A stretch of 64,000 nucleotides of DNA from Bacillus sp. CECT 9360 (GCF_918741275.1 NZ_CAKKNA010000015.1:1-64000), one strand, 5' to 3'; positions 52,168 to 60,577 are shown, counted from the first letter of the stretch. A program made the numbers and translations. The notes: a model not told the origin generated them from the letters alone.

Positions 52168-53148
52168 CTAATAAACATCCTGTTTCGTAAATACCGCGAA
52201 TGAAACCATAAGTGCCGCCGCCCACCAGACAAGTAAAACAATCATCGATGAAAGCAAGGTCATTCCTTCTATAGGCGGGGCTACACCATTTAAATAGTTC
52301 GTCAGCTTTAAATTAACCATGAACAGGTATTGCGCGGATTCCCACGATGAAACCATCTCGTTTAGGATAGCACCCGAAATAAGGGCAGCGAGCATCACTC
52401 CCATCCCTGCCGCGGTGCTTCTTATCAATACCGAAATCATGAAAGCAAGTGTCCCCACGACAACCGCAACGAACCAGACAAGCCCAAAATCCATCATGAT
52501 AAACTCCCATTGGCTGATAAGCCTAACCTGACTTGTATCGAGATTTCCGCCTTCAACCGAAAAACCGGTAATAACCGGGGCGTTTATCCCCTTATAGCCA
52601 AAAATAATCCCCGATATGAGGTAAGCCAACAAGCCGACCATTGCCATGATAACAGATATGGACAGAAGCAACGTTATATACTTGCTCAGGAGAATTTTCC
52701 AACGTTTCACAGGCCTGGTTAATAGCAGTTTGACAGAACCAAGACTATGCTCCGAGGAAACGAGATCGCTTGCAATGATCATGACTAGCAGCGGGATAAA
52801 TAAATCACTCGAATTTTCAATAAACATTCTTACAAATGAAGGGGCTCCCGGCTCTGTTGGATTGATGTTTTGATCCAAATAATATTGCTGCTGCTTCAGA
52901 CTGACCTGAAGCTGTTCCCGCCAGTCATCTGACATTCTGCTCGAACCTAGCCGATTTTGGATATCGATGATCTGCTGCTGTAAGGCCGCCCTCCAGTCAG
53001 AGGTCCCAAGCTTCTCCCGCTGTTCTTCGACTTGCTTATATTGGGCATATGTAAACAATAAAACTAATATCCCCACGATGATTGCAATGACCTGGAGGCG
53101 TTTTCGGGCGAGCAGCTTCATCATTTCATTCTGAATAAGATTAGCCAA
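52168..53148 (-). CDS. ABC-2 type transporter permease
   Basis: Membrane protein of about 326 residues: an N-terminal helix (VIAIIVGILVLLFTYAQY), a long extracytoplasmic loop rich in Gln (about 40-110) and five more C-terminal helices, the ABC-2 layout. SSEHSLGSVKLLLTRPVKRW is a typical coupling segment. TTG 53148 is preferred because GGGAGG sits eight bases before it. It overlaps the ATPase gene stop and forms an operon SGNH hydrolase - ATPase - permease. Substrate unknown. Confidence 0.87.
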   Translation of the reverse strand: MANLIQNEMMKLLARKRLQVIAIIVGILVLLFTYAQYKQVEEQREKLGTSDWRAALQQQIIDIQNRLGSSRMSDDWREQLQVSLKQQQYYLDQNINPTEPGAPSFVRMFIENSSDLFIPLLVMIIASDLVSSEHSLGSVKLLLTRPVKRWKILLSKYITLLLSISVIMAMVGLLAYLISGIIFGYKGINAPVITGFSVEGGNLDTSQVRLISQWEFIMMDFGLVWFVAVVVGTLAFMISVLIRSTAAGMGVMLAALISGAILNEMVSSWESAQYLFMVNLKLTNYLNGVAPPIEGMTLLSSMIVLLVWWAAALMVSFAVFTKQDVY

Positions 53149-54055
53149 TCCCGCCACCTCCCTCGGTCAGTTCTAGGAATAATTCCTCCAGCGCGGGTAA
53201 TTTACGATTCATTTCCATAACCTGAACGCCTTCTTCGATTAATTCCCGGTTCCAGTTAGCAGCCTGTTTTTCTTCATATGGAGTGACAAGATATTCATCA
53301 TTCATTTCAATCACTTCGGTATATCGGCTTAAAACCTCTTTTCCTTTTCGGATTGGTTCGAGTCTCCAAATGATTTTTTCCTGTTTGTTCAGCAAATTAT
53401 CTACCGTATCCACCTGAATGATTTCACCCTTTGAAATGATTGCAACCCGGTCGCAGAGCAGCTGAATTTCACTTAATAAATGGCTGGATACGAGGACACT
53501 TAGCCCTTCCTGCTCCGCGAGCGCCCGGATGAATTGCCTCATTTCCCGGATGCCCGCGGGATCGAGCCCGTTTGTCGGTTCATCCAGGATCAATACCTTT
53601 GGCTTATTTAACAAGGCCTGGGCAATGCCAAGTCTTTGTCTCATTCCGAGGGAATAGGTTTTGACTTTGTCATGAATCCGCGCTTCCATTCCGACAAGCG
53701 AAACCACCTCCTGTATTCTTCGTTCATCCACTTCTGGAAGCATCCGCGCGAAATGCAATAAATTATCATAGCCGCTCAAAAAAGGATAAAGCTCAGGATT
53801 TTCAACGATACAGCCCAAATACTGCATAGCCTTGGTGAAATCCGTTCTCACATCATAGCCACAAATATGGATCGAACCTGCAGTCGGTTTGATCAAACCA
53901 ACAAGCATTCGGATGGTGGTCGTTTTCCCCGCCCCATTCGGACCGAGAAATCCGAACACTTCTCCTTCTCGCAGTTCAAAGCTTAAGCCTTTGATAATTT
54001 CTTTTCTTTTGATTGTTTTCCGTAAATCGGTGACTGCTAGCGTGACCCGGCTCAT
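53141..54055 (-). CDS. ABC transporter ATP-binding protein
   Basis: ATPase of 304 residues: Walker A GFLGPNGAGKTTT, Q loop near VENPELYPF, signature YSLGMRQRLGIAQAL, Walker B KVLILDEPTNGLDP and H loop SSHLLSE, with a C-terminal extension of the DUF4162/bacitracin-exporter type (about 215-304). It powers the ABC-2 permease encoded next. The ATG at 54055 overlaps the upstream gene's stop (ATGA), with GGGAGGAG before it. Confidence 0.92.
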   Translation of the reverse strand: MSRVTLAVTDLRKTIKRKEIIKGLSFELREGEVFGFLGPNGAGKTTTIRMLVGLIKPTAGSIHICGYDVRTDFTKAMQYLGCIVENPELYPFLSGYDNLLHFARMLPEVDERRIQEVVSLVGMEARIHDKVKTYSLGMRQRLGIAQALLNKPKVLILDEPTNGLDPAGIREMRQFIRALAEQEGLSVLVSSHLLSEIQLLCDRVAIISKGEIIQVDTVDNLLNKQEKIIWRLEPIRKGKEVLSRYTEVIEMNDEYLVTPYEEKQAANWNRELIEEGVQVMEMNRKLPALEELFLELTEGGGGIG

Positions 54056-54846
54056 CGCTGCTTCTCCTCCCATTTGATCAAAGGAGCCACCCGTTCAGAA
54101 ATCAAACGGTAGCCTTCCTGGTTTGGATGGAATTTATCCGTATATAAATAGTCATTAACCGATAGTTGAAATAAGTCGAAGGTAGGAACGAAAACCGTTT
54201 TTGGAAAACTTGAACTCGCAGCCTCGCCTTGATAATTCCACTCCCTGACGACCTTACTCGTTTCACTGCCGTCTTCCAGTTCGATAAAGGGATTATACAG
54301 GCCAAGGTAGAAAATCGTCGCCTCGCTGTTTGCTTTGCGGATATCTGTAAAAATCGAATGGAGGTTGCGGACATATTCAGACTGGTATTTACCTATTTCA
54401 TTAGGGTTGCGATCCATAAGGGTTTGCCCTCCTTGAAATAAATCATTTCCGCCGATCGTAATCAAAATCGTGTCTGCCGCAGCCAACTGGCGTTGTACCT
54501 CGCTTTGCTTGACCTGTTCCCTTAGTTCCCCTGAAGTCTGGCCGTTTATTCCAAGATTTTGCAGTGTCACCTCATTTTCAAAGCGATCCTGAATGTCCTC
54601 TGTAACAAGCCCGACATATCCTTTTCCTGTTTCATCACCAGTACCTCTTGTCAATGAATCCCCTAATGCCACGATAGTAAACTCCCGGTTGTCCATTTCC
54701 TGGACATGACTGGTATCTTTATTCTCTATTTCACCTTCTGAATGTTCTCCGTAATAATCCTGAACCGCCCATCCAAAACCGAAAAGCCATAATACTCCGA
54801 ATAAAATAGACAGGATGGTGACGATTTTCACTGTACTTCTACGCAG
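54052..54846 (-). CDS. membrane-anchored SGNH/GDSL hydrolase
   Basis: Lipase/esterase-like protein of about 264 residues with an N-terminal membrane anchor (VKIVTILSILFGVLWLFGFGWAV) and an extracellular SGNH domain: block I VALGDSLTRGTG, block II LGINGQTSGE, block III TIGGNDLF and block V DKFHPNQEGY. The start is uncertain; the frame is open to 54933, but the best placed codons after GGGAG are non-ATG (CTG 54846, ATT 54849), with GTG 54831 as another choice. It overlaps the ATPase gene by four bases, and the pairing with an ABC exporter suggests action on an exported lipid or cell-wall compound. Confidence 0.82.
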   Translation of the reverse strand: MRRSTVKIVTILSILFGVLWLFGFGWAVQDYYGEHSEGEIENKDTSHVQEMDNREFTIVALGDSLTRGTGDETGKGYVGLVTEDIQDRFENEVTLQNLGINGQTSGELREQVKQSEVQRQLAAADTILITIGGNDLFQGGQTLMDRNPNEIGKYQSEYVRNLHSIFTDIRKANSEATIFYLGLYNPFIELEDGSETSKVVREWNYQGEAASSSFPKTVFVPTFDLFQLSVNDYLYTDKFHPNQEGYRLISERVAPLIKWEEKQR

Positions 54847-54933
54847 AATGATCAACTCCCGACAGTTTATAATACAACCATTAAAACATAATTCAACACC
54901 AAATGAAAAATTTGTTATCCGCAAAATAAACAT

Positions 54934-54968
54934 AAAAAAAACCAGCCCCCGTTACAGAGACTGGTTTT
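54934..54968 (-). terminator. terminator downstream of the microprotein repeat
   Basis: AACCAGTC...GGCTGGTT stem followed by TTTTTTT on the minus strand; ends the transcript of the proximal microprotein copy. Confidence 0.8.
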
Positions 54969-55004
54969 GTTTACAAATATGTAAGCCGCATTTGCCGTAG
55001 CCAA

Positions 55005-55103
55005 CTAAGAAAGTTTTAAACCACCACTTCTCAAAGTGGGTGTTTGCAGAAACGTTCCTGTATATCCTTTATCCGTGATAAAGGCCCGCCATTCCGGTTT
55101 CAA
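55005..55103 (-). CDS. 32-residue microprotein, copy B
   Basis: TTG 55103 follows AGGGAG at seven bases and opens a 32-codon frame: MKPEWRAFITDKGY, then TGTFLQTP, then TLRSGGLKLS, ending at TAG 55005. An upstream promoter is seen at 55176-55204. The sister copy encodes the same peptide; the two frames differ at two bases, both in Arg codons and silent (CGG/CGA, AGA/AGG). It is polar and basic, with no signal peptide, membrane helix or Cys. I do not recognise it. A role as a regulator, signal or RiPP-like precursor is possible, but nothing in the sequence decides. Confidence 0.6.
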   Translation of the reverse strand: MKPEWRAFITDKGYTGTFLQTPTLRSGGLKLS

Positions 55104-55175
55104 TATAAAACTCCCTATTACAGCTTAAAGGTTAAAACTTTATTATGCTATACGAACAATGCAGCTTATATAGTT

Positions 55176-55204
55176 ATATTACAGGAAAGATGAGCAAATG
55201 GCAA
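55176..55204 (-). promoter_or_regulatory. sigma-A promoter of microprotein copy B
   Basis: On the minus strand TTGCCA, 17 bp, TAATAT; the leader to the TTG start is about 65 nt. Confidence 0.65.
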
Positions 55205-55347
55205 GAAGAAGGTTCTTCCAAAAGTCATTCCCCAGAAGAGTTTAGACTCATTTTTTACTTTTTTAAGTACGTTCCCTACAGTTAAATTGGTAAGTCATAT
55301 ATCAGGATTTTATTTAAAAATATGTAAGCCGCACTTGCCGTAGCCAA

Positions 55348-55446
55348 CTAAGAAAGTTTTAAACCACCACTCCTCAAAGTGGGTGTTTGCAGAAACGTTC
55401 CTGTATATCCTTTATCCGTGATAAAGGCTCGCCATTCCGGTTTCAA
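55348..55446 (-). CDS. 32-residue microprotein, copy A
   Basis: Same peptide as copy B (begins MKPEWRAFITDKGY, ends TLRSGGLKLS), TTG start at 55446 with AGGGAG seven bases upstream and stop at 55348. Own promoter at 55519-55547. No terminator is seen after this copy, so its transcript may run into copy B. It lies directly downstream of the Cys-rich protein gene. Confidence 0.6.
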   Translation of the reverse strand: MKPEWRAFITDKGYTGTFLQTPTLRSGGLKLS

Positions 55447-55518
55447 TATAAAACTCCCTATTACAGCTTAAAGGTTAAAACTTTATTATGCTATACGAAC
55501 AACGCAGCTTATATAGTT

Positions 55519-55547
55519 ATATTACAGGAAATATGCTCAGGTAACAA
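55519..55547 (-). promoter_or_regulatory. sigma-A promoter of microprotein copy A
   Basis: On the minus strand TTGTTA, 17 bp, TAATAT. The -10 is identical and the -35 differs by two bases from copy B. Confidence 0.65.
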
Positions 55548-55567
55548 GAAGAAGGTTCTTCCAAATG

Positions 55568-55900
55568 TCATTCCCCAGAACGCTTTTCCATCAATTTTTT
55601 CACCTTATCAGTCGGTTCCCAACAATTAAACTGATAGGTCGTATGAGTATTATAACCAAGACGCGAACAAAAATAACTCATCTTGCCTTCTTTTTTCTCA
55701 GCGCGAAAATGTATGCAGGTTGCACAGCAATGGTAGTTCATATAACCATTCCCCTCACTATTTGAAACCCAGGAGCCGAGAGAACCATACTTCATAGCTT
55801 TCTGACTCAGATATCTTTGTATATGCCGGAGCTTACACCGCGGTTCATCCATTGTTGCTTCTGTTTCATTATCGCTTTTTTCCGCTGTTTTGTCAGCCAT
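55568..55900 (-). CDS. cysteine-rich hypothetical protein, probable zinc-binding
   Basis: Protein of 110 residues. A hydrophilic N-terminus is followed by a Cys-rich C-terminal part: HCCATCIHFRAEKKEGKMSYFCSRLGYNTHTTYQFNCWEP with CxxC and two further Cys, fitting one structural zinc. No family recognised. The ribosome binding site before ATG 55900 is weak (GGGAC). Its 3' end is duplicated, in decayed form, at 55225-55300. Confidence 0.6.
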   Translation of the reverse strand: MADKTAEKSDNETEATMDEPRCKLRHIQRYLSQKAMKYGSLGSWVSNSEGNGYMNYHCCATCIHFRAEKKEGKMSYFCSRLGYNTHTTYQFNCWEPTDKVKKLMEKRSGE

Positions 55901-56110
55901 TTTTGTCCCATATATTGCTAGCAGATCATGCCATACACTGATAATTGCGCAGTTGCCCTCTTTGCATACTATATTATAAGGCTTTTCGGCTGCTGCCCGG
56001 GAGGCACAGCTTATTCAGGTCATATTAATATTTCAAAAATTTAATTATCTCTACTGTTTATCAAAGTTTTCATGTATTGTAAATATAAAAAAAGCTATAG
56101 GAGAGAAAGA

Positions 56111-56632
56111 ATGGAGACCTCATCATTTTTAACTAAAGTGCTCGACACCGAAGATGCGGAGCAATATGTGCAGCTCCGTTTAAAAGCCTTACAGGAAAGC
56201 CCTGAAAATTTTCTGGTCACCTATCAAGAAACCATAGAGCAGGCAGATCTTCTGCAGAGCTTTCAGGAACGTTTGAGGCCGACAAATCAAGCCTTTACGA
56301 TGGGTATTTTTGATGAAGAACAATTAGTGAGCATCGCAACATTAGTAAGGGATTCGCGAGTGAAAGTACTGCATAAAGCGGGTTTGATGGCTGTCTATAC
56401 AGACCCGGCATACAGAAAAAAAGGGCTTTCAAAACAGCTGGTCAGAACGATTATGGAGAAAGCCAAGGAAATGGAAGGAATAGAGCAGATTTATCTAACG
56501 GTGGTTAAGACGAATAAAGTGGCAACCTCCCTTTATCAATCATTAGGATTTCATACATATGGAATAGAAAAACATGCTATGAAATGGAATGGCCGCTATT
56601 ATGATGAAGATCACATGGTTCTTTTCCTTTAA
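56111..56632 (+). CDS. GNAT-family N-acetyltransferase
   Basis: GCN5-fold acetyltransferase of 173 residues: LRLKALQESPENFLVTYQE at the start, AGLMAVYTDPAYRKKGLSKQLVRTIMEKAKE (acetyl-CoA loop) and VVKTNKVATSLYQSLGFHTYGIEKHAMKW. ATG 56111 with ATAGGAGAG upstream; an ATG 13 codons earlier has none. Substrate unknown; it may be a small-molecule or protein amine. Confidence 0.87.
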   Translation: METSSFLTKVLDTEDAEQYVQLRLKALQESPENFLVTYQETIEQADLLQSFQERLRPTNQAFTMGIFDEEQLVSIATLVRDSRVKVLHKAGLMAVYTDPAYRKKGLSKQLVRTIMEKAKEMEGIEQIYLTVVKTNKVATSLYQSLGFHTYGIEKHAMKWNGRYYDEDHMVLFL

Positions 56633-56633
56633 A

Positions 56634-56675
56634 CTAAAAAAGCTGTCTGGTTGAGTACCAGGCAGCTTTTTGCGT
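56634..56675. terminator. bidirectional terminator between GNAT and MFS genes
   Basis: AAAAAGCTGTCTGG...CCAGGCAGCTTTTT stem, A/T tracts on both sides. Confidence 0.85.
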
Positions 56676-56681
56676 TATAAA

Positions 56682-57854
56682 TTAAGGAATCCAATGAAAG
56701 TCTTTCTCCATTTTAATCAGCCATAAAGTCAGAAGGATACCCATCAGCGACAGGATGCCAAAAAAGAGATAGACGCTATAGATATCCATCTTTTCCAGGA
56801 TAATTCCGCCCGTAAAGGTACTGAACCAGTTTCCTAGTCCATTGCCAATTGCGGAATACACAGTCACAGCCGTCACGGTTATATGCTGCGGGGTGATACG
56901 CCTTATATATTGCAGACCTGCTGGGATGAACAGTCCAAGTGAAAATCCCTGGATGATCGAAGTTGCATAGATAATCTCCAAGCCTGGCTGTGTAACATAA
57001 AAAATCCACCTTACTAAAGAAGCGATGCCGGCTATCAGCGCAATCGGCAACAGGCCCAATTTCCTGATCCAGCTTCCTGCAATCCGCATAAACGGAATTT
57101 CTGATAATACAGCGAGCAAAAAGGCGATGCCGATGCCGGTATATGTACCACCCCTTGCTTCAACGAACAGACCATAATATACGTTGTTCGCGAGGTTAGG
57201 CCCGAAAATCAGGAATGTGACAGCAAGAAAAATTAAAAATCGTTTAATTCTAAACAGTTCCTTAATGCCGTGTGTAATCTTTAATTTTGCCGACTCGTTT
57301 TCCTTCGGAAGACGGAGTGCCAGCAGAGATCCAATCGTCAAGGCGATAAAGGTCGCATAAAAAATCACCGTCGGTCCGAGATCAGTCTCGGATAGGCGCC
57401 CCATAATAAATACGGCAATCCCAAACCCAAGCGATCCAAACAATCGTATATTCCCGTAATTGGCTTTGACCTTGCTTGTATACTGCAACGAGATACTATC
57501 TGACACAGGAATCATCGCACTTTGAAAAATTCCGAATAAAACGGCTACACCCAGGATTAAATAATATTGATCAAAGAACAAATACCCTAACGCAAAGACC
57601 CCTGCCAACAGAGTTGTTATCGAGAGTATTTTCGTCGGTTTCCCCGTCCAGTCGCAAAACATGCCCCACAGCGGCTGAAACACAATCATAATCACCGGTC
57701 CGACTGACATGATCGTACCGATTTGGTACCCGTTTAATTTCTCGACTTCACTTAAGTAAACACTCAACAAAGGGGTCAGGCTTCCCAATGCAAAAAAGGA
57801 AAACAAATAATATCCCTGTAAATTCAAAAGGTTGAACCTAATATGTTTATCCAA
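56682..57854 (-). CDS. MFS transporter (MFS_1-like, LacY/nucleoside-symporter group)
   Basis: Membrane protein of 390 residues with about 12 helices: NLQGYYLFSFFALGSLTPLLSVYLSE, QPLWGMFCDWTGKPTKIL (loop 2-3 with D and basic residues), SDSISLQYTSKVKANYGNIRLFGSLGFG and an LRWIFY-type segment before helix 8. This is the pattern of the PF12832-type sugar or nucleoside symporters. TTG start at 57854 after GGAGG. Substrate unknown. Confidence 0.85.
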   Translation of the reverse strand: MDKHIRFNLLNLQGYYLFSFFALGSLTPLLSVYLSEVEKLNGYQIGTIMSVGPVIMIVFQPLWGMFCDWTGKPTKILSITTLLAGVFALGYLFFDQYYLILGVAVLFGIFQSAMIPVSDSISLQYTSKVKANYGNIRLFGSLGFGIAVFIMGRLSETDLGPTVIFYATFIALTIGSLLALRLPKENESAKLKITHGIKELFRIKRFLIFLAVTFLIFGPNLANNVYYGLFVEARGGTYTGIGIAFLLAVLSEIPFMRIAGSWIRKLGLLPIALIAGIASLVRWIFYVTQPGLEIIYATSIIQGFSLGLFIPAGLQYIRRITPQHITVTAVTVYSAIGNGLGNWFSTFTGGIILEKMDIYSVYLFFGILSLMGILLTLWLIKMEKDFHWIP

Positions 57855-57954
57855 GACTATGTATCCTCCACGTTGTTCATCTATTATTCAAATTAGCATA
57901 ATCCCACAACAAAAGCTATGCAAAAAAATTGTCCACGCAGCGGAGCAAATAAAG

Positions 57955-57995
57955 AAAGAAGCTGAACCATTGTTGGTCCAGCTTCTTTCTGCTAT
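57955..57995 (-). terminator. terminator of the small lipoprotein gene
   Basis: AGAAAGAAGCTGGACCAAC/GTTGGTCC-type stem (AAGAAGCTG/CAGCTTCTT) followed by T-rich DNA on the minus strand. Confidence 0.7.
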
Positions 57996-57997
57996 AT

Positions 57998-58183
57998 TTA
58001 TTGGCCTTCTTCTTCGGTTTCCTCTTCTGTACCTTCTTCAGTGCCTTCCTCAGTACCCTCTTCTGTTTCCGTTTCCTCTGTATTTGAATCTTCTGTCTCG
58101 GAATCCTCGCTGCAACCAGTGGCAACACCTACTAACATGAAAGCAGACATTAAAGCTAATAGCCAATGTTTCAGATTTTTCAT
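57998..58183 (-). CDS. small acidic lipoprotein with EGTE repeats
   Basis: A 61-residue lipoprotein. The signal MKNLKHWLLALMSAFMLVG ends in lipobox VATGC, leaving Cys followed by a wholly acidic tail (SEDSETEDSNTEETETEEG, then EGTEEGTEEGTEEETEEEG). The 12-nt repeats encoding EGTE may vary in number by slippage. AAAGG precedes ATG 58183; the longer upstream frame is not supported. Function unknown. Confidence 0.7.
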   Translation of the reverse strand: MKNLKHWLLALMSAFMLVGVATGCSEDSETEDSNTEETETEEGTEEGTEEGTEEETEEEGQ

Positions 58184-58382
58184 TTTTTCCTTTGCCTCCT
58201 CGATAGTTCCATTTTGGATTACAAAACTATCATACAAGTTTTTGGGCAAAAAAGAAGATGAATCACCCATTCTTAACTATTGTTTACCATTTCTTTAAAT
58301 GAGCTTGATTTTTTTATATAACATTAAAAAAACTCGGTACTATTGTGCGATTCTTTTTCTGAAAGCAGGTCCCAACTGCCCA

Positions 58383-58411
58383 AAAAACAGGGACGTCACC
58401 ATCCCTGTTTA
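58383..58411 (-). terminator. terminator of the sensor kinase gene
   Basis: AAACAGGGA-TGGTGACG-TCCCTGTTT followed by TTT on the minus strand. Confidence 0.75.
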
Positions 58412-58420
58412 CAATCAAAA

Positions 58421-60577
58421 CTATGCACTCTTAGCAGGAAGCAAAATGCTAAAACTCGTGCCTTTATTAAGTTCGCTTTCGACAAAGACCCGGCCGTTAT
58501 GGCTCTCGATTATTTTAAAGCTTACCATCAATCCCAGGCCGTTACCGGTTTTCTTCGTTGTATAAAACGGTTCGCCAAGCCTTTTTATTTTATCCGCTGG
58601 TATGCCTACCCCTGTGTCAACGATTGATATTTGAACTTCTCCCTCTTTTAGCTCTATGCTCACCTGAAGGTTGCCGCCATTCGGCATAGCATCCATGCCA
58701 TTTTTCAAGAAATTCAGGAATACTTGCTTTAAGCGATTTTCATCACACGAAACAAGAATCTCCTCTTCCTTGCAATCGAAATGTAAATAGACATTTCTTT
58801 TCCTTGCTTCGAATTCTAGCAATGAAAGCACATTTCGAACGACCGGGACGATATTCTTCGTCTCGAGATTCACAGTCTGCGGCTTTGCAAGCACCATAAA
58901 ATCCTCTACAATATCATTCACGCGCTCGATTTCGTCGAGGATAATGTCGAGAAACTCTTGCCGCTGCGGATCGTTCTCATCCAACTGAAGGAATTCAGCA
59001 TATCCTTTCATCGATGTTAATGGGTTCCTGATCTCATGGGCGACTCCTGCCGCAAGCTGTCCAACTGCTGCCAACTTATCCTGGCGGCGAAGAGCTTCCT
59101 CAGTCTTCTTCCGTTCGGTAATATCATTTCTGATTGCAAGGTATTGATAAGGCTTTCCCTCATTCCCCAAGAAAGGAACGATTGTCGTATCGACCCAGTA
59201 ATAGGAACCGTCCTTAGCCCGATTGCGGACCTCCCCTTTCCAGACCCTGCCGCTGGCAATCGTTTTCCAAAGGTCTGCAAAGAAGGCTTTTGGATGGTAC
59301 CCGGAATTCAATATGTTGTGATTACGGCCAATTAACTCTTCGCGATTGTACCCGGAGATATCACAAAACTTTTTATTAACCCGGGTGATGGTCCCCTTTG
59401 CATCCGTAAAGGCCACAATGGAAGATTGATCAAGCGCATAATGGATATCGCTAACTTCTTTCAATGATTCCTTTAAGTCCTCTTCGACTTTTTTCCTGGC
59501 GGTAATATCCGTCCGGATCGCAATATACTGATACGGTTTGCCATCTGACATAAATGGAACAATCGTCGTATCAACCCAATACAAGGAACCATCCTTGGCC
59601 CGATTGCAAATTTCCCCTTTCCAGGTATGCCCCTTGGTGATGGTTTGCCAAAGCTCCGTAAAAAAATTCTTTGGGTGATAACCAGAGTTGATAATGGAAT
59701 GATTCTGGCCAAGCAGCTCATCCTCGCTATATTGGGATATTTCCTGGAATTTATCGTTCACAAACGTAATAATCCCTTTTGAGTCCGTGATGGCCACAAT
59801 GGCCGACTGGTCGAGAGCAGAACGGATATCTCTGACATGCTGATCACTTCTTGCAAGACGCCTGCTTATAATCGCGCTTGAGCCCAGCAGCCCTGCCAAT
59901 ATGACGATAGACATAAATAGAACTAAATATACGATAAAGGGTGTGTCATTGACCAGCTGATTAACCGTTCTAACCGGTGTATTAGCGGGAAGGGCCCTTT
60001 GCAATAACAGATGTCCTTGTGCAATTGCACCTGTCATGATAAAGGTGGAAACCGGCTTAAACCAGAGACGATTGGCTGTTCCCATTCGGTTCCCATAAAA
60101 CAAAATCATAAGCGCAAATAAAAATAATGTAAAAATGATGGCAAAAGTCACGATTAGCATCATTATTTGAAGCTCGAGGCTGTAGTTTAATGAATACATT
60201 CCAATCACATAATTGGAAAGCAGTGCAAAGGTAAGCAACAGACTGCAAATGACTACATTAGACAAACGGAGCTTTTCTGCAGTAACCGTGAAAAAGCCCA
60301 TCGCAGTCAACGCAATTCCCAGAACGATCGATAAAATGGCAACCGGCAAATTATAGGTAGCCGCGCCACTCATGTCGAAGGCCAGAACTCCCAAAAAGTT
60401 CAAAGTCCAAATTCCGATTTCCATAGAAAAACTTGCTCCAAGAAAGAGGAATCTCTTATTTCGCTCTGCAGTTTGCAGCATTGTTAACAAATCAAGCGCA
60501 GTATAGGTAGCGATAAAAGTTAAGATGATTGCCACCAATAATAAAATCGGATTGGAGGATACAATACTAGCGTCCAT
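58421..60577 (-). CDS. orphan sensor histidine kinase: MHYT-like membrane domain, two PAS, HisKA, HATPase
   Basis: Protein of 718 residues. Seven or so helices in about 1-250 form a membrane module in which the MHYT signature is degenerate (GIWTLNFLGVLAFDM instead of a SMHFxG-type motif). Two PAS domains with PAC follow (about 265-385 and 390-505), sharing near-identical segments (NSGYHPKNFFTELW and NSGYHPKAFFADLW, GSLYWVDTTIVPF and GSYYWVDTTIVPF), so they arose by duplication. HisKA has the phosphorylated His in AAGVAHEIRNPLTSMKGYAEFL; the ATPase domain has LNFLKNGMDAM, DTGVGI and NGLGLMVS. No response regulator adjoins; sporulation-phosphorelay kinases are often orphans, so input to Spo0F is possible. 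ATG 60577 after AGAAAGGTG. Confidence 0.87.
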   Translation of the reverse strand: MDASIVSSNPILLLVAIILTFIATYTALDLLTMLQTAERNKRFLFLGASFSMEIGIWTLNFLGVLAFDMSGAATYNLPVAILSIVLGIALTAMGFFTVTAEKLRLSNVVICSLLLTFALLSNYVIGMYSLNYSLELQIMMLIVTFAIIFTLFLFALMILFYGNRMGTANRLWFKPVSTFIMTGAIAQGHLLLQRALPANTPVRTVNQLVNDTPFIVYLVLFMSIVILAGLLGSSAIISRRLARSDQHVRDIRSALDQSAIVAITDSKGIITFVNDKFQEISQYSEDELLGQNHSIINSGYHPKNFFTELWQTITKGHTWKGEICNRAKDGSLYWVDTTIVPFMSDGKPYQYIAIRTDITARKKVEEDLKESLKEVSDIHYALDQSSIVAFTDAKGTITRVNKKFCDISGYNREELIGRNHNILNSGYHPKAFFADLWKTIASGRVWKGEVRNRAKDGSYYWVDTTIVPFLGNEGKPYQYLAIRNDITERKKTEEALRRQDKLAAVGQLAAGVAHEIRNPLTSMKGYAEFLQLDENDPQRQEFLDIILDEIERVNDIVEDFMVLAKPQTVNLETKNIVPVVRNVLSLLEFEARKRNVYLHFDCKEEEILVSCDENRLKQVFLNFLKNGMDAMPNGGNLQVSIELKEGEVQISIVDTGVGIPADKIKRLGEPFYTTKKTGNGLGLMVSFKIIESHNGRVFVESELNKGTSFSILLPAKSA

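Larger units (their letters stand above)
54978..55645 (-). repeat. tandem duplication, two units offset by 343 bp
   Basis: 54978-55302 repeats 55321-55645 at an offset of 343 bp. The central 220 bp (promoter, leader and a 32-codon frame) are almost identical. The part equivalent to the 3' end of the Cys-rich gene is strongly diverged in the lower copy, where only TYQFNC can still be read. So coding DNA decayed after duplication while the microprotein region stayed fixed. Confidence 0.9.

Noticed and set aside
54978..55645. Known structured RNA (6S, T-box, csfG or similar)
   Set aside because: I could not match conserved motifs of any RNA family I know. The silent differences between copies and the RBS/TTG favour a coding reading, although an RNA role is not excluded.
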